From Myxococcaceae bacterium (GTDB taxonomy: Bacteria > Myxococcota > Myxococcia > Myxococcales > Myxococcaceae): a DNA stretch of 38,309 nt. The stretch is from contig JAIBBQ010000038.1 in assembly GCA_019694595.1 (NCBI GenBank), positions 1-38,309 of the forward strand. Reading direction: 5' to 3'. A program made the translations under genes and the position numbers. Positions 11,629 to 18,298 of the stretch are shown piece by piece (within the stretch, counting starts at the first letter, position 1; each line of letters begins with the position of its first letter). Under the pieces are notes generated by a model, which was not told the DNA's origin, did no database searches, and worked only from the letters and a program-made list of their open reading frames with translations.

Positions 11629-12792
11629 ATGGGAACCAACTCGACAGGACTTCCGCCAGGCCCGTACTGGATGGTCGACGACGAGAAGGAGCTGGTGACC
11701 GCCACGGTCAGCATGCTCGCTCGGGAGCTCGGCCCGTCGCAGGTGCGCGGCGCCACCGACCCGCGCGAGGTGGCGAAGTGGATCGACGCCGAGCGGCCGA
11801 CCGCGCTCATCACCGACGTGCGCATGCCCCACGTCACCGGCCTCGAGCTGGTGACCAAGCTGCACGAGCGCTGGGGCCCGGTGCCGGTGGTGGTGATGAC
11901 CGCCTTCCCCACCGCCCAGGTGGACCAGGACGCGCGGGCCGGCCGCTTCGCCTACCTGCTCAAGCCCTTCACCTTCCACACCCTGCGCGAGACGCTGCTG
12001 CGCATCTGCCACCAGCCCGCGCCGTCGGCTTTCAGCGGCGCCATCGCGGTCAGCATGCTGGGCGAGGTGGTGCAGCTCTACGGCCTGGCGAACCGCTCCG
12101 GCGTGCTGCGGGTGCTCTCGCCGGCCGGCTCGGGCGACATCGGCTTCGAATCGGGCCGGGTCATCGACGCCCGCACCGGGCCGCAGTCGGGCGTCGACGC
12201 GTTCAACACGATCCTCTCGTGGACCTCGGGGAGCTTCAACTGGTTCGCCACCCCTCCGGTGGGCCGCACCATCAACCAGGGGCTCGCCGAGCTGCTGATC
12301 GACGCGTACCGCCTGCGCGACGAGCAAGACGCCAAGCGCGGCGGCGGCGCCGGCGCGAGCGCGAGCTCCAGCACCAGCTCCGACGATGAGCTCGACCTGG
12401 CGCTCGACTCCCTGGTGCCCACCGGCTCGGACAACGTGCAGAACAACCTGCGCCGGCTGGAGCGGGTCGACGGTTTCCTGGGCGCGGCGCTCTACGACCT
12501 CAAGGCCCAGTCGTGCCTCGCCGCGCTGGAACGGGAAGGGCTCCGGGCCATCGAGACGCTGGTGGGCGGCCACGCGGAGCTGGTGACCGCGAAGCAGAAC
12601 ACCATCGGCCGGCTGCGGCTCGACGACACCATCGAGGACATCGTCATCTCGCTCGGCCAGGAATACCACCTGCTGCGGCTGTGCCGGCGCGACCCCAAGC
12701 TCTTCTTCTTCCTGTCGCTCGAGCGCTCCAAGGCGAACCTGGCGATGGCGCGGTACGTGCTCTCCGACGTCGAGAGGGACATCGTCCTGTGA
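11629..12792 (+). CDS. Response regulator: receiver + PATAN (DUF4388) + C-terminal roadblock domain
   Basis: 387 residues. The receiver (10-125) has MVDDE as first strand, putative phospho-Asp63 in ITDVRMP and Lys in YLLKPF. A DUF4388/PATAN-like domain spans about 135-235 (FSGAIAVSMLGEVVQLYG, then GVLRVLS and SFNWF). A Ser/Ala-rich acidic linker (about 240-262) joins a C-terminal domain (270-387) that matches the two roadblock proteins downstream: DDTIEDIVISLGQEYHLLR and ERSKANLAMARY recur there almost unchanged. Roadblock domains dimerise and act on Ras-like GTPases, so phosphorylation may steer GTPase regulation. The start is uncertain; ATG 11629 keeps the first receiver strand. It overlaps the next gene by four bases (GTGA). 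Confidence 0.85.
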   Translation: MGTNSTGLPPGPYWMVDDEKELVTATVSMLARELGPSQVRGATDPREVAKWIDAERPTALITDVRMPHVTGLELVTKLHERWGPVPVVVMTAFPTAQVDQDARAGRFAYLLKPFTFHTLRETLLRICHQPAPSAFSGAIAVSMLGEVVQLYGLANRSGVLRVLSPAGSGDIGFESGRVIDARTGPQSGVDAFNTILSWTSGSFNWFATPPVGRTINQGLAELLIDAYRLRDEQDAKRGGGAGASASSSTSSDDELDLALDSLVPTGSDNVQNNLRRLERVDGFLGAALYDLKAQSCLAALEREGLRAIETLVGGHAELVTAKQNTIGRLRLDDTIEDIVISLGQEYHLLRLCRRDPKLFFFLSLERSKANLAMARYVLSDVERDIVL

Positions 12793-13691
12793 GCGCGCTG
12801 GGGGGCGTGCAGGAGGTCGCGGCGGTGGGCGAGCAGGGCGCGGACAACGTGCTGCGCGTGCTCTCGGAGATCGAGGCGCTGCCCGCAGACGCCACGGGGG
12901 CGCTGGCCTTCGGGCCCGAGACGAGCATGTCCGGGGTGGTGCTGCTCGAGCGCGGGCGGGTGTGCTGGGCCGCGGCCCAGGGCCTGCGGCGGCGGCTGAC
13001 CGACCTGCTGCGCGAGCGCTGCCAGCCGCAGCTGACCAACGACGAGGTGGAAGCGGTGGTGCAGCGCTGCAAGCAGACGGGCACGCCGGTGGGCGAGTCG
13101 CTGGTCGCCGACGGGCGGCTCACCGCCGACGCGCTGCGCGCCACGCTGCTGCGCCACACCGTCGAATCGCTGGCCGCGGGGGTGTCGTGGCGGGCCGCGC
13201 CGCGCTGGCTGCCCCACCGGGCGCGGGGCTACCAGTCGGCCTTCACCTTCCAGCCGGCGGAGCTGCTCGCCTTCGCGCACACCATCGCCGTCGACCGCGG
13301 CGAGCTCGAGGCGGCGGAGCGGCGGCTCGCCAGCGTGGGCCAGGCCCACAACGCGGCGGCGTTCGACATGCTCGGGGTGCACCTGCTCGCGTGCCGGCTG
13401 CCCGAGGAAGGCACCGCGGCGGTGACCGAGCTGCGCGCCGCGGTGGCCTGGGCGGCCCGCAGCCTCGCCGCCGATGCCGAGCGCAGCGCGGTGCTCAAGT
13501 TCGCCTTCGACGGCCACGGCGGCAGCTGGCTCGGCTGGCGCGACGGCGGCATGACCTTCGTGGCCCACTGCCGGGACCGCGACGCTTTCTCCAGCCTGAT
13601 GCGCGAGCTGCAGCGCCAGGGGTGGACGTCGGCCGTGCACTCCACGGTCCCCTACGTGGGCCGCGCCGCCCAGCCTTCCCCTTCACCGTAG
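12789..13691 (+). CDS. PATAN/DUF4388-like protein of the GTPase operon
   Basis: A 300-residue soluble protein whose GTG start overlaps the previous TGA, so it is translationally coupled. The N-terminal 75 residues resemble DUF4388/PATAN modules (TGALAFGPETSMSGVVLLERGRV). The middle is Arg/Leu-rich and probably helical. The C-terminal third (about 225-300) contains FDGHGGSWLGWRDGGMTFVAH, which could be a compact alpha/beta domain. No catalytic motif or signal peptide is visible. Its position between a receiver-roadblock protein and two stand-alone roadblock proteins suggests an adaptor or scaffold role in the same pathway, which is inference only. Confidence 0.75.
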   Translation: MSALGGVQEVAAVGEQGADNVLRVLSEIEALPADATGALAFGPETSMSGVVLLERGRVCWAAAQGLRRRLTDLLRERCQPQLTNDEVEAVVQRCKQTGTPVGESLVADGRLTADALRATLLRHTVESLAAGVSWRAAPRWLPHRARGYQSAFTFQPAELLAFAHTIAVDRGELEAAERRLASVGQAHNAAAFDMLGVHLLACRLPEEGTAAVTELRAAVAWAARSLAADAERSAVLKFAFDGHGGSWLGWRDGGMTFVAHCRDRDAFSSLMRELQRQGWTSAVHSTVPYVGRAAQPSPSP

Positions 13692-13742
13692 TCCACGCCG
13701 TTCAAACGCAGTCCTCTCGCAGTCCACAAGGAGCAGTGAGTC

Positions 13743-14108
13743 ATGGCCAACGCCAAGGAAACGATGCCGAAGCTGATGGAGATCGATGGTTGCGTCGGTG
13801 CGTGCATCGTCGATTCGAACAGCGGAATGATGCTCGCCGCCTCGGGTGGCGGCGCGGGCATGAACCTCGAGGTCGCCGCGGCGGGCAACACCGAGGTGGT
13901 GCGCGCCAAGCGCAAGACGATGAAGGCGCTCAACCTGCACGACGCGATCGAGGACATCCTCATCACGCTGGGCAAGCAGTACCACCTGATCCGCCCGCTC
14001 TCGACCAACGACGCGCTCTTCATCTACCTCGCGCTCGACAAGTCGAAGGCGAACCTCGCGATGGCGCGCCACAGCCTGGCGAGCATCGAGAAGGACCTCA
14101 CCGTCTGA
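13743..14108 (+). CDS. Stand-alone roadblock/LC7 protein (first copy)
   Basis: A 121-residue single-domain protein of the roadblock/LC7 (MglB-like) family, with the alternating strand and helix pattern EIDGCVGACIVDSNSGMML, then LHDAIEDILITLGKQYHLI and DKSKANLAMARHSL. Roadblock dimers bind small GTPases as GAPs or adaptors, as MglB does for MglA in Myxococcus polarity control. A good ribosome binding site (AAGGAG) lies nine bases before ATG 13743. It is the closest relative in the window of the C-terminal domain of the regulator at 11629-12792, so one may derive from the other by duplication. Confidence 0.9.
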   Translation: MANAKETMPKLMEIDGCVGACIVDSNSGMMLAASGGGAGMNLEVAAAGNTEVVRAKRKTMKALNLHDAIEDILITLGKQYHLIRPLSTNDALFIYLALDKSKANLAMARHSLASIEKDLTV

Positions 14109-14152
14109 CGCCGACCGATTCCCCCCGACCCCAACCGAAAAGGCCCACGTCC

Positions 14153-14521
14153 ATGCCCAGTGAAAAGCAGATCGTCGAGACGTTCGACCACATCGCCGCA
14201 GACATCCCCGGCTTCATCGCCGCCTCGCTCGTCGATCTCGACTCGGGCATGACGCTGGGCCTCAAGTCGCTGCGGCCCGACTTCGATCTCGCCGCGGCCA
14301 GCGCCTACAACAGCGAGATGGTGAAGCAGAAGCTGAAGATCATGAAGTCGCTCAACCTCAAGACGCACCTCGAGGACATGCTGCTCACCCTGGGCGACCA
14401 GATTCACCTCATCAAGATGGTCGGCCAGGGCACGTTCCTGTACCTCGCCGCCGATCGCGCCGGGGCCAACCTGGCCATCGTGCGCAGCGCGGTGAACAAG
14501 CACGCCGGCGCCCTCTCGTAG
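14153..14521 (+). CDS. Stand-alone roadblock/LC7 protein (second copy)
   Basis: 122 residues, the third roadblock domain of the cluster. The fold pattern is shared with the copy at 13743 (FIAASLVDLDSGMTLGLKSL, KTHLEDMLLTLGDQIHLIK, RAGANLAIVRSAV), but identity is clearly lower, so the two are probably not interchangeable and may form a heterodimer. The gap to the preceding gene is 44 bases, and an AAAAGG element lies 9 bases upstream of ATG 14153. The product should be cytoplasmic. Regulation of the GTPase encoded 17 bases downstream is the natural hypothesis. Confidence 0.88.
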   Translation: MPSEKQIVETFDHIAADIPGFIAASLVDLDSGMTLGLKSLRPDFDLAAASAYNSEMVKQKLKIMKSLNLKTHLEDMLLTLGDQIHLIKMVGQGTFLYLAADRAGANLAIVRSAVNKHAGALS

Positions 14522-14538
14522 GCGAAGGAACGCGCCTC

Positions 14539-15894
14539 GTGGCCAGCCTCGACCGCGCCAGAGATGCGGTGGTGGTGCGCATCGTCTACGACGGGCCGCC
14601 GATCGCCGGAAAGACGACCACGCTCCAGGCGCTCGCGGAGCGCCTGGGGCAAGGCCAGGTGCGCAGCCCCGAGCAGACCGACGGCCGCACGCTCTTCTTC
14701 GACTGGGTCGAGTACGTGGGAGGCCGCTTCGAAGGGCGGCAGATTCGCTGTCAGATCGCCAGCGTGCCGGGGCAGACCGAGCTGCTGCCCCGGCGGCTGA
14801 TGTTGCTCGCCACCGCCGACGCGGTGGTCTTCGTGGGCGACACCTCGCGCAACGGCATCAACGAGAGCCGGGCCCACCTGGAAGACCTGCTCTCCCGGGT
14901 GAAGCGGCCCGGCGAGCCGCAGGTGGGCGTGGTGCTGCAGGCCAACAAGCGCGACCTGCCGGGCGCGGTGCCGCTGGCCGAGCTCGTGGGCACCACGGGC
15001 CTGGCGGTGGTGGAATCGGTGGCCTCCAAGGGCGAAGGGGTGCGCGAGGCGTTCGTCTTCGCGGTGCGCCTGGCGCTCGACCGGGTGCGCGAGCTCAACC
15101 GCCAGGGCGGCCTGAAGGAAGGCAAGCCCGACGCCGAGGACCCGGCCGACGCCCTCTTGCGCGACATGCTCGCGCTCCCCTTGAACCCGCTCGGCCGCGC
15201 GCTGTGGCCTTCGGCGCTGGAACGCGAGAGCGTGCAGGCCCCCCAGGGGCCGCCGCGGGTGCCCGACGCGTCGATTCCCAGCGGGTGGATCTGGCCGCCG
15301 GTGCACGGGCGCGTGTACCTCCAGGAAGCGGCGCGGCCCGACGCGGTGGCGCGGGAACTGACCGCCGGCGAGTGGGCCTGCGACGGCGCCCACGGCTGGC
15401 GGTTTCACTCGGTGGGCAGCGCCGAGTTCAACGACCTCGAGGCGGCGCGCAGCGCGCTCATCCGCTGGGCCCAGCTGCACGCGGTGGTGGGGCCGTGGGT
15501 GAGCCCGCTGCGCTGCGTGGCGCTCAGCCAGCAGCCCGAAGGGACCTGGCGGCTGTGGCAGGCGGTGCGCAGCGTGCCGTCGGTGTGGCAGCGGCTCACC
15601 GAAGGGCTGCAGGGGCCGCGCGAGGCGGCGCCCATCAGCGCGCTCTTCTCGCAGGCCGCGGCGCAATGTTCCCGCGCGGCGGCGCGCTGGAGCCAGGCGC
15701 CCATCGACCTGCCCTGCACGCTGGAGACGGTGAGCGCGGAGCTCGACCCCTGCGTCTTCGTGGGCCTGATGCCGTCGAGCCCCAGGCCCACCGAGAGCAT
15801 CGACCGGCGCGCCCGGCTCTGGCAGCAGCTGCACTCGATGCTCAACGCCGAGCTCGGCGAGGCGCACTACGTGCGGGAAGCGAGCCCCCGGTGA
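14539..15894 (+). CDS. MglA-like small GTPase with a long C-terminal extension
   Basis: 451 residues. The N-terminal 195 or so form a Ras-like GTPase of the MglA type: P-loop GPPIAGKT at 19-26, the divergent switch II motif SVPGQ (about 75-79) in place of DxxG as in MglA, and the base-specificity motif NKRD with Asn136. Residues 200-451 are an extension I do not recognise, rich in Trp (SGWIWPPVHGRVYL, DGAHGWRFH, WVSPLRC), perhaps a ligand or effector domain. MglA itself is only about 195 residues, so this is a fusion. GTG 14539 has GAAGGAA eight bases upstream. It is the last gene of the roadblock operon and likely the target of those proteins. Confidence 0.9.
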   Translation: MASLDRARDAVVVRIVYDGPPIAGKTTTLQALAERLGQGQVRSPEQTDGRTLFFDWVEYVGGRFEGRQIRCQIASVPGQTELLPRRLMLLATADAVVFVGDTSRNGINESRAHLEDLLSRVKRPGEPQVGVVLQANKRDLPGAVPLAELVGTTGLAVVESVASKGEGVREAFVFAVRLALDRVRELNRQGGLKEGKPDAEDPADALLRDMLALPLNPLGRALWPSALERESVQAPQGPPRVPDASIPSGWIWPPVHGRVYLQEAARPDAVARELTAGEWACDGAHGWRFHSVGSAEFNDLEAARSALIRWAQLHAVVGPWVSPLRCVALSQQPEGTWRLWQAVRSVPSVWQRLTEGLQGPREAAPISALFSQAAAQCSRAAARWSQAPIDLPCTLETVSAELDPCVFVGLMPSSPRPTESIDRRARLWQQLHSMLNAELGEAHYVREASPR

Positions 15895-15902
15895 GCGCTC
15901 AC
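15891..15902. other. 12-bp palindrome holding two convergent stop codons
   Basis: GTGAGCGCTCAC is a perfect palindrome. The GTPase TGA (15892-15894) and the complement of the PDZ-gene TGA (15899-15901) are its symmetric halves. It may be too short to terminate transcription, and coincidence is possible. Confidence 0.4.
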
Positions 15903-16279
15903 GACCGCGGCACGTCGTCGGAGGGATCGGCGTCGGCCTCGGCCTGCGCCTCGGCGACCTTGCGGGCCATGGTGGACAGCGCGCCGCTCTTGAGCACGCG
16001 CTGGAACACCGCGGCCGCCGTCGGCGCCTCGGTCTCTTCCCGCAGCGGCAGCTCGAAGCGCAGCTCCGCGCCGGCGCGGAAGACGCGCACCGACATCGAC
16101 GGCCGGGTGCGGGACAGGGCGACGTACGCCGCCCAGTCGGGGGTCGGCTCGCCGTTCACCTCGAGGAGGATGTCGCCGTAGCGCAGGCCGGCCTCGGCGG
16201 CCGGGCTGCCGGGCAGGCACCCGAGGATCGCGAGGCCGCCCATCGCCGTCGCCAGGCTCTCGAGATCGTCGCGTCGCAC
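15899..16279 (-). CDS. Short PDZ-domain protein
   Basis: 126 residues from GTG 16279. Residues 12-85 fit a PDZ domain of the type in bacterial proteases and type II secretion proteins: GLAILGCLPGSPAAEAGLRYGDILLEVNG is the carboxylate-binding loop and groove region, followed by DWAAYVALSR and SVRVFRAG. The last 40 residues are charged and Ala-rich. No protease domain, signal peptide or membrane helix accompanies it, so it would act as a soluble peptide-binding module. The start is uncertain: no clear ribosome binding site is visible and TTG codons lie further upstream, while the longer open frame is antisense to 16385-17242. It is divergent from that gene. Confidence 0.65.
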   Translation of the reverse strand: MRRDDLESLATAMGGLAILGCLPGSPAAEAGLRYGDILLEVNGEPTPDWAAYVALSRTRPSMSVRVFRAGAELRFELPLREETEAPTAAAVFQRVLKSGALSTMARKVAEAQAEADADPSDDVPRS

Positions 16280-16384
16280 GATGGAAATCAAAGGCCCAAT
16301 CGCCCGGGCTGGCAAGCCGGGCCGGCGGGCGGACAGGTCGCAGAAGGTGCACCGATGTGGGCCACGGCAGCAGGAGACGGCGTG

Positions 16385-17242
16385 ATGGCAGCGGAGCTGG
16401 TCGCGGCAGAGACGGACCTCGAGCAGGGCCACGAGCTGACGCGGGTCGCCGCGGCGCGCGGGCTGCACTTCAACGCCACGCTGGTGGAGATGCTCGACGA
16501 GCACTTCTCGCACCGCACCGAGCGGCGCGGCTGTGGCTACACGCAGGCCACCCGCCACCTCGCGGTGCTGGTGAACGAGCCGCAGGAAGCGGCGCACAAG
16601 CTCTTCCCCCGGTGGGCACGGAGCGCAGGCCCCCAGGCGCACGGCGGCGCGCCCCGGCTGCTCCACCTCGAGATGCTCGCGGTGCTCGACGGACTCGAGC
16701 TCGAGGAGAGCCGGCTGCTGGCGGGCATCGTCGCCGACCTGCTGGCGCCCCGGGAGTGCGGGCCGCGCGCGCTGCCGGTGTGGCGCGAGCCCTTGAAGAT
16801 CGGCACCTGTCCCCTGGCGGAGAAGTACTTCCTGGAGATCGCCGACGGCTTCGTCCGCCGCAAGGGCCGGGCGAACGTGCTCGTCACCGACGACGGCGAG
16901 CCGGTGATGCTGGAGAAGGTCGGCCTGGGCGACGACCACTCGTGCATCAGCGTGACCACGCTGGAGCTCAACGGCGTGCGGCTACCACCCGGGTGTCTGT
17001 TCGGCGTCAGCCCAGGTGAGCGCACCGCGCTGCGGGCCAACCGCACGCTGCCGGGTTCGGTGATCCCGGTGCGGGCCTGCGGGGGCTTCCGTTTCCTGCG
17101 GCTGACGACGCTGGCCGTCTCGCCGGAGAACCGGGCGCGCGCCTTCTCGGCCCACTTCAAGGCCCAGCTCGACGCCGGGCTGTACGCCCCCGGTCTGGCC
17201 ACGGTCGCGCAGCTGGCCCGGGTGGCCCGGGACCAGCTCTAG
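16385..17242 (+). CDS. Conserved-looking protein of unknown function
   Basis: 285 residues; I do not recognise the family. The ATG at 16385 has AGGAG eight bases upstream, so it is preferred over an earlier in-frame ATG at 16355. The protein is soluble, with no signal peptide or membrane helix. The first half is helical and acidic (ETDLEQGHELTRVAAARG, LEMLAVLDGLELEESRL). The second half looks beta-rich (RANVLVTDDGEPVMLEKVG, then LPPGCLFGVSPGE and FRFLRLTTLAV). There are scattered cysteines but no clear metal motif. The next gene, a deacetylase-fold enzyme, starts only three bases after its stop, so the two are probably co-transcribed and functionally linked. Confidence 0.75.
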   Translation: MAAELVAAETDLEQGHELTRVAAARGLHFNATLVEMLDEHFSHRTERRGCGYTQATRHLAVLVNEPQEAAHKLFPRWARSAGPQAHGGAPRLLHLEMLAVLDGLELEESRLLAGIVADLLAPRECGPRALPVWREPLKIGTCPLAEKYFLEIADGFVRRKGRANVLVTDDGEPVMLEKVGLGDDHSCISVTTLELNGVRLPPGCLFGVSPGERTALRANRTLPGSVIPVRACGGFRFLRLTTLAVSPENRARAFSAHFKAQLDAGLYAPGLATVAQLARVARDQL

Positions 17243-17245
17243 GCC

Positions 17246-18253
17246 ATGCCCCTGCCCTTCCCCCGGCGTCCGCCCGAGCTCCTGCGGGTGTACTACTCGA
17301 GCGACGTGGTGGCGGAGTTCGACACCACGGGCTCGCCGAGCGGCCGCAAGCCGAGGGAGGTGAGCGACGCGCTCCGGCGCCAGCTCTGGCCCATCGAGTT
17401 CATCGCGCCCGAGCCGGCGGAAGTCCTGGACCTCTGCCGGGTGCACGACCCCGACTTCGTGGCCGACGTGCTGGAGCTCCGCCGCCGCAACGGCTTCGGC
17501 TCGGTCTCGCAGGTGGTGGCGCGCTCGCTGCCGTACACCACCGGGGCCTGCATCGGCGCGGCGCTCACCGCGCTCACCGACGGCATCGCCGCCTCGCTCA
17601 CCTCGGGCTTCCACCACGCCGGTCCACGCGGCCCGCGCGGCTTCTGCACCTTCAACGGGCTGATGGTGGCGAGCACGCGGCTGCTCGCCGAAGGCCGGGT
17701 GATGCGGCTGGCGATCGTCGACTGCGACTACCACTACGGCGACGGCACCCAGGCGATCATCGAGGCGAAGGGCCTGGCCGACCAGGTGCTGCACGTGAGC
17801 TTCGGCCAGCGCTTCACCGCGCCGCACCACGCCCAGGCGTACCTCGACGAGGTGCACCGGCTGGGCGACTGGCTCACGGCGTTCGGCGCGCAGCTGGTGC
17901 TGTACCAGGCGGGCGCCGACACCCACGTCGACGACCCGCTGGGCGGGCTGCTCACCACGGCGCAGATGCGCGAGCGGGACCGGGCCATCTTCACCATGGC
18001 GCGGGAGCTGCGCCTGCCACTCGCCTGGAACCTCGCCGGGGGCTACCAGGTCGAGCCCGACGGCTCGATTCCGCGGGTGGTGCAGCTGCACCTCAACACC
18101 TTCGAGGAAGCGCTCGAGGTCTGGGGGCTGCGCGCGCCTGCCCCGGCCCGACCCGAGGCTCCCGGGCGAGCCGAGCGGCCGGAACTGTCCTCCCCCGAGG
18201 ACACCGGGGTCCAGACCGCGTCCTTCGCCGCAGGACAGGACCGCCGGCGTTGA
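17246..18253 (+). CDS. Histone-deacetylase-superfamily amidohydrolase
   Basis: 335 residues of the arginase/deacetylase fold, the family that includes HDACs, acetoin-utilisation AcuC and acetylpolyamine amidohydrolases, which remove acetyl groups using Zn2+. The key sites can be placed: the His-His dyad in GFHHAGP at about 123-125, zinc ligands Asp161 and His163 in DCDYHYGDGTQ, the third ligand in GADTHVDDPLG near 224, and the catalytic Tyr in GGY near 267. The usual HHG motif is HYG here. The active site therefore looks complete. The C-terminal 45 residues are a Pro/Ala/Glu-rich tail without predicted structure. Substrate unknown; it follows an unrecognised gene by three bases. Confidence 0.88.
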   Translation: MPLPFPRRPPELLRVYYSSDVVAEFDTTGSPSGRKPREVSDALRRQLWPIEFIAPEPAEVLDLCRVHDPDFVADVLELRRRNGFGSVSQVVARSLPYTTGACIGAALTALTDGIAASLTSGFHHAGPRGPRGFCTFNGLMVASTRLLAEGRVMRLAIVDCDYHYGDGTQAIIEAKGLADQVLHVSFGQRFTAPHHAQAYLDEVHRLGDWLTAFGAQLVLYQAGADTHVDDPLGGLLTTAQMRERDRAIFTMARELRLPLAWNLAGGYQVEPDGSIPRVVQLHLNTFEEALEVWGLRAPAPARPEAPGRAERPELSSPEDTGVQTASFAAGQDRRR

Positions 18254-18257
18254 CACA

Positions 18258-18297
18258 ACGGGGGTGGACCGGGCGTCGCGCCGGGCCGACACCCCGT
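18258..18297 (+). terminator. Possible hairpin between the deacetylase and lipoprotein genes
   Basis: ACGGGGGTG (18258-18266) can pair with CACCCCGT (18290-18297) with one bulged G, and a shorter GGCG-TCG-CGCC stem lies inside. There is no T-run and it ends just before the next ATG, so a translation-modulating role is equally possible. Confidence 0.25.
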
Positions 18298-18298
18298 C

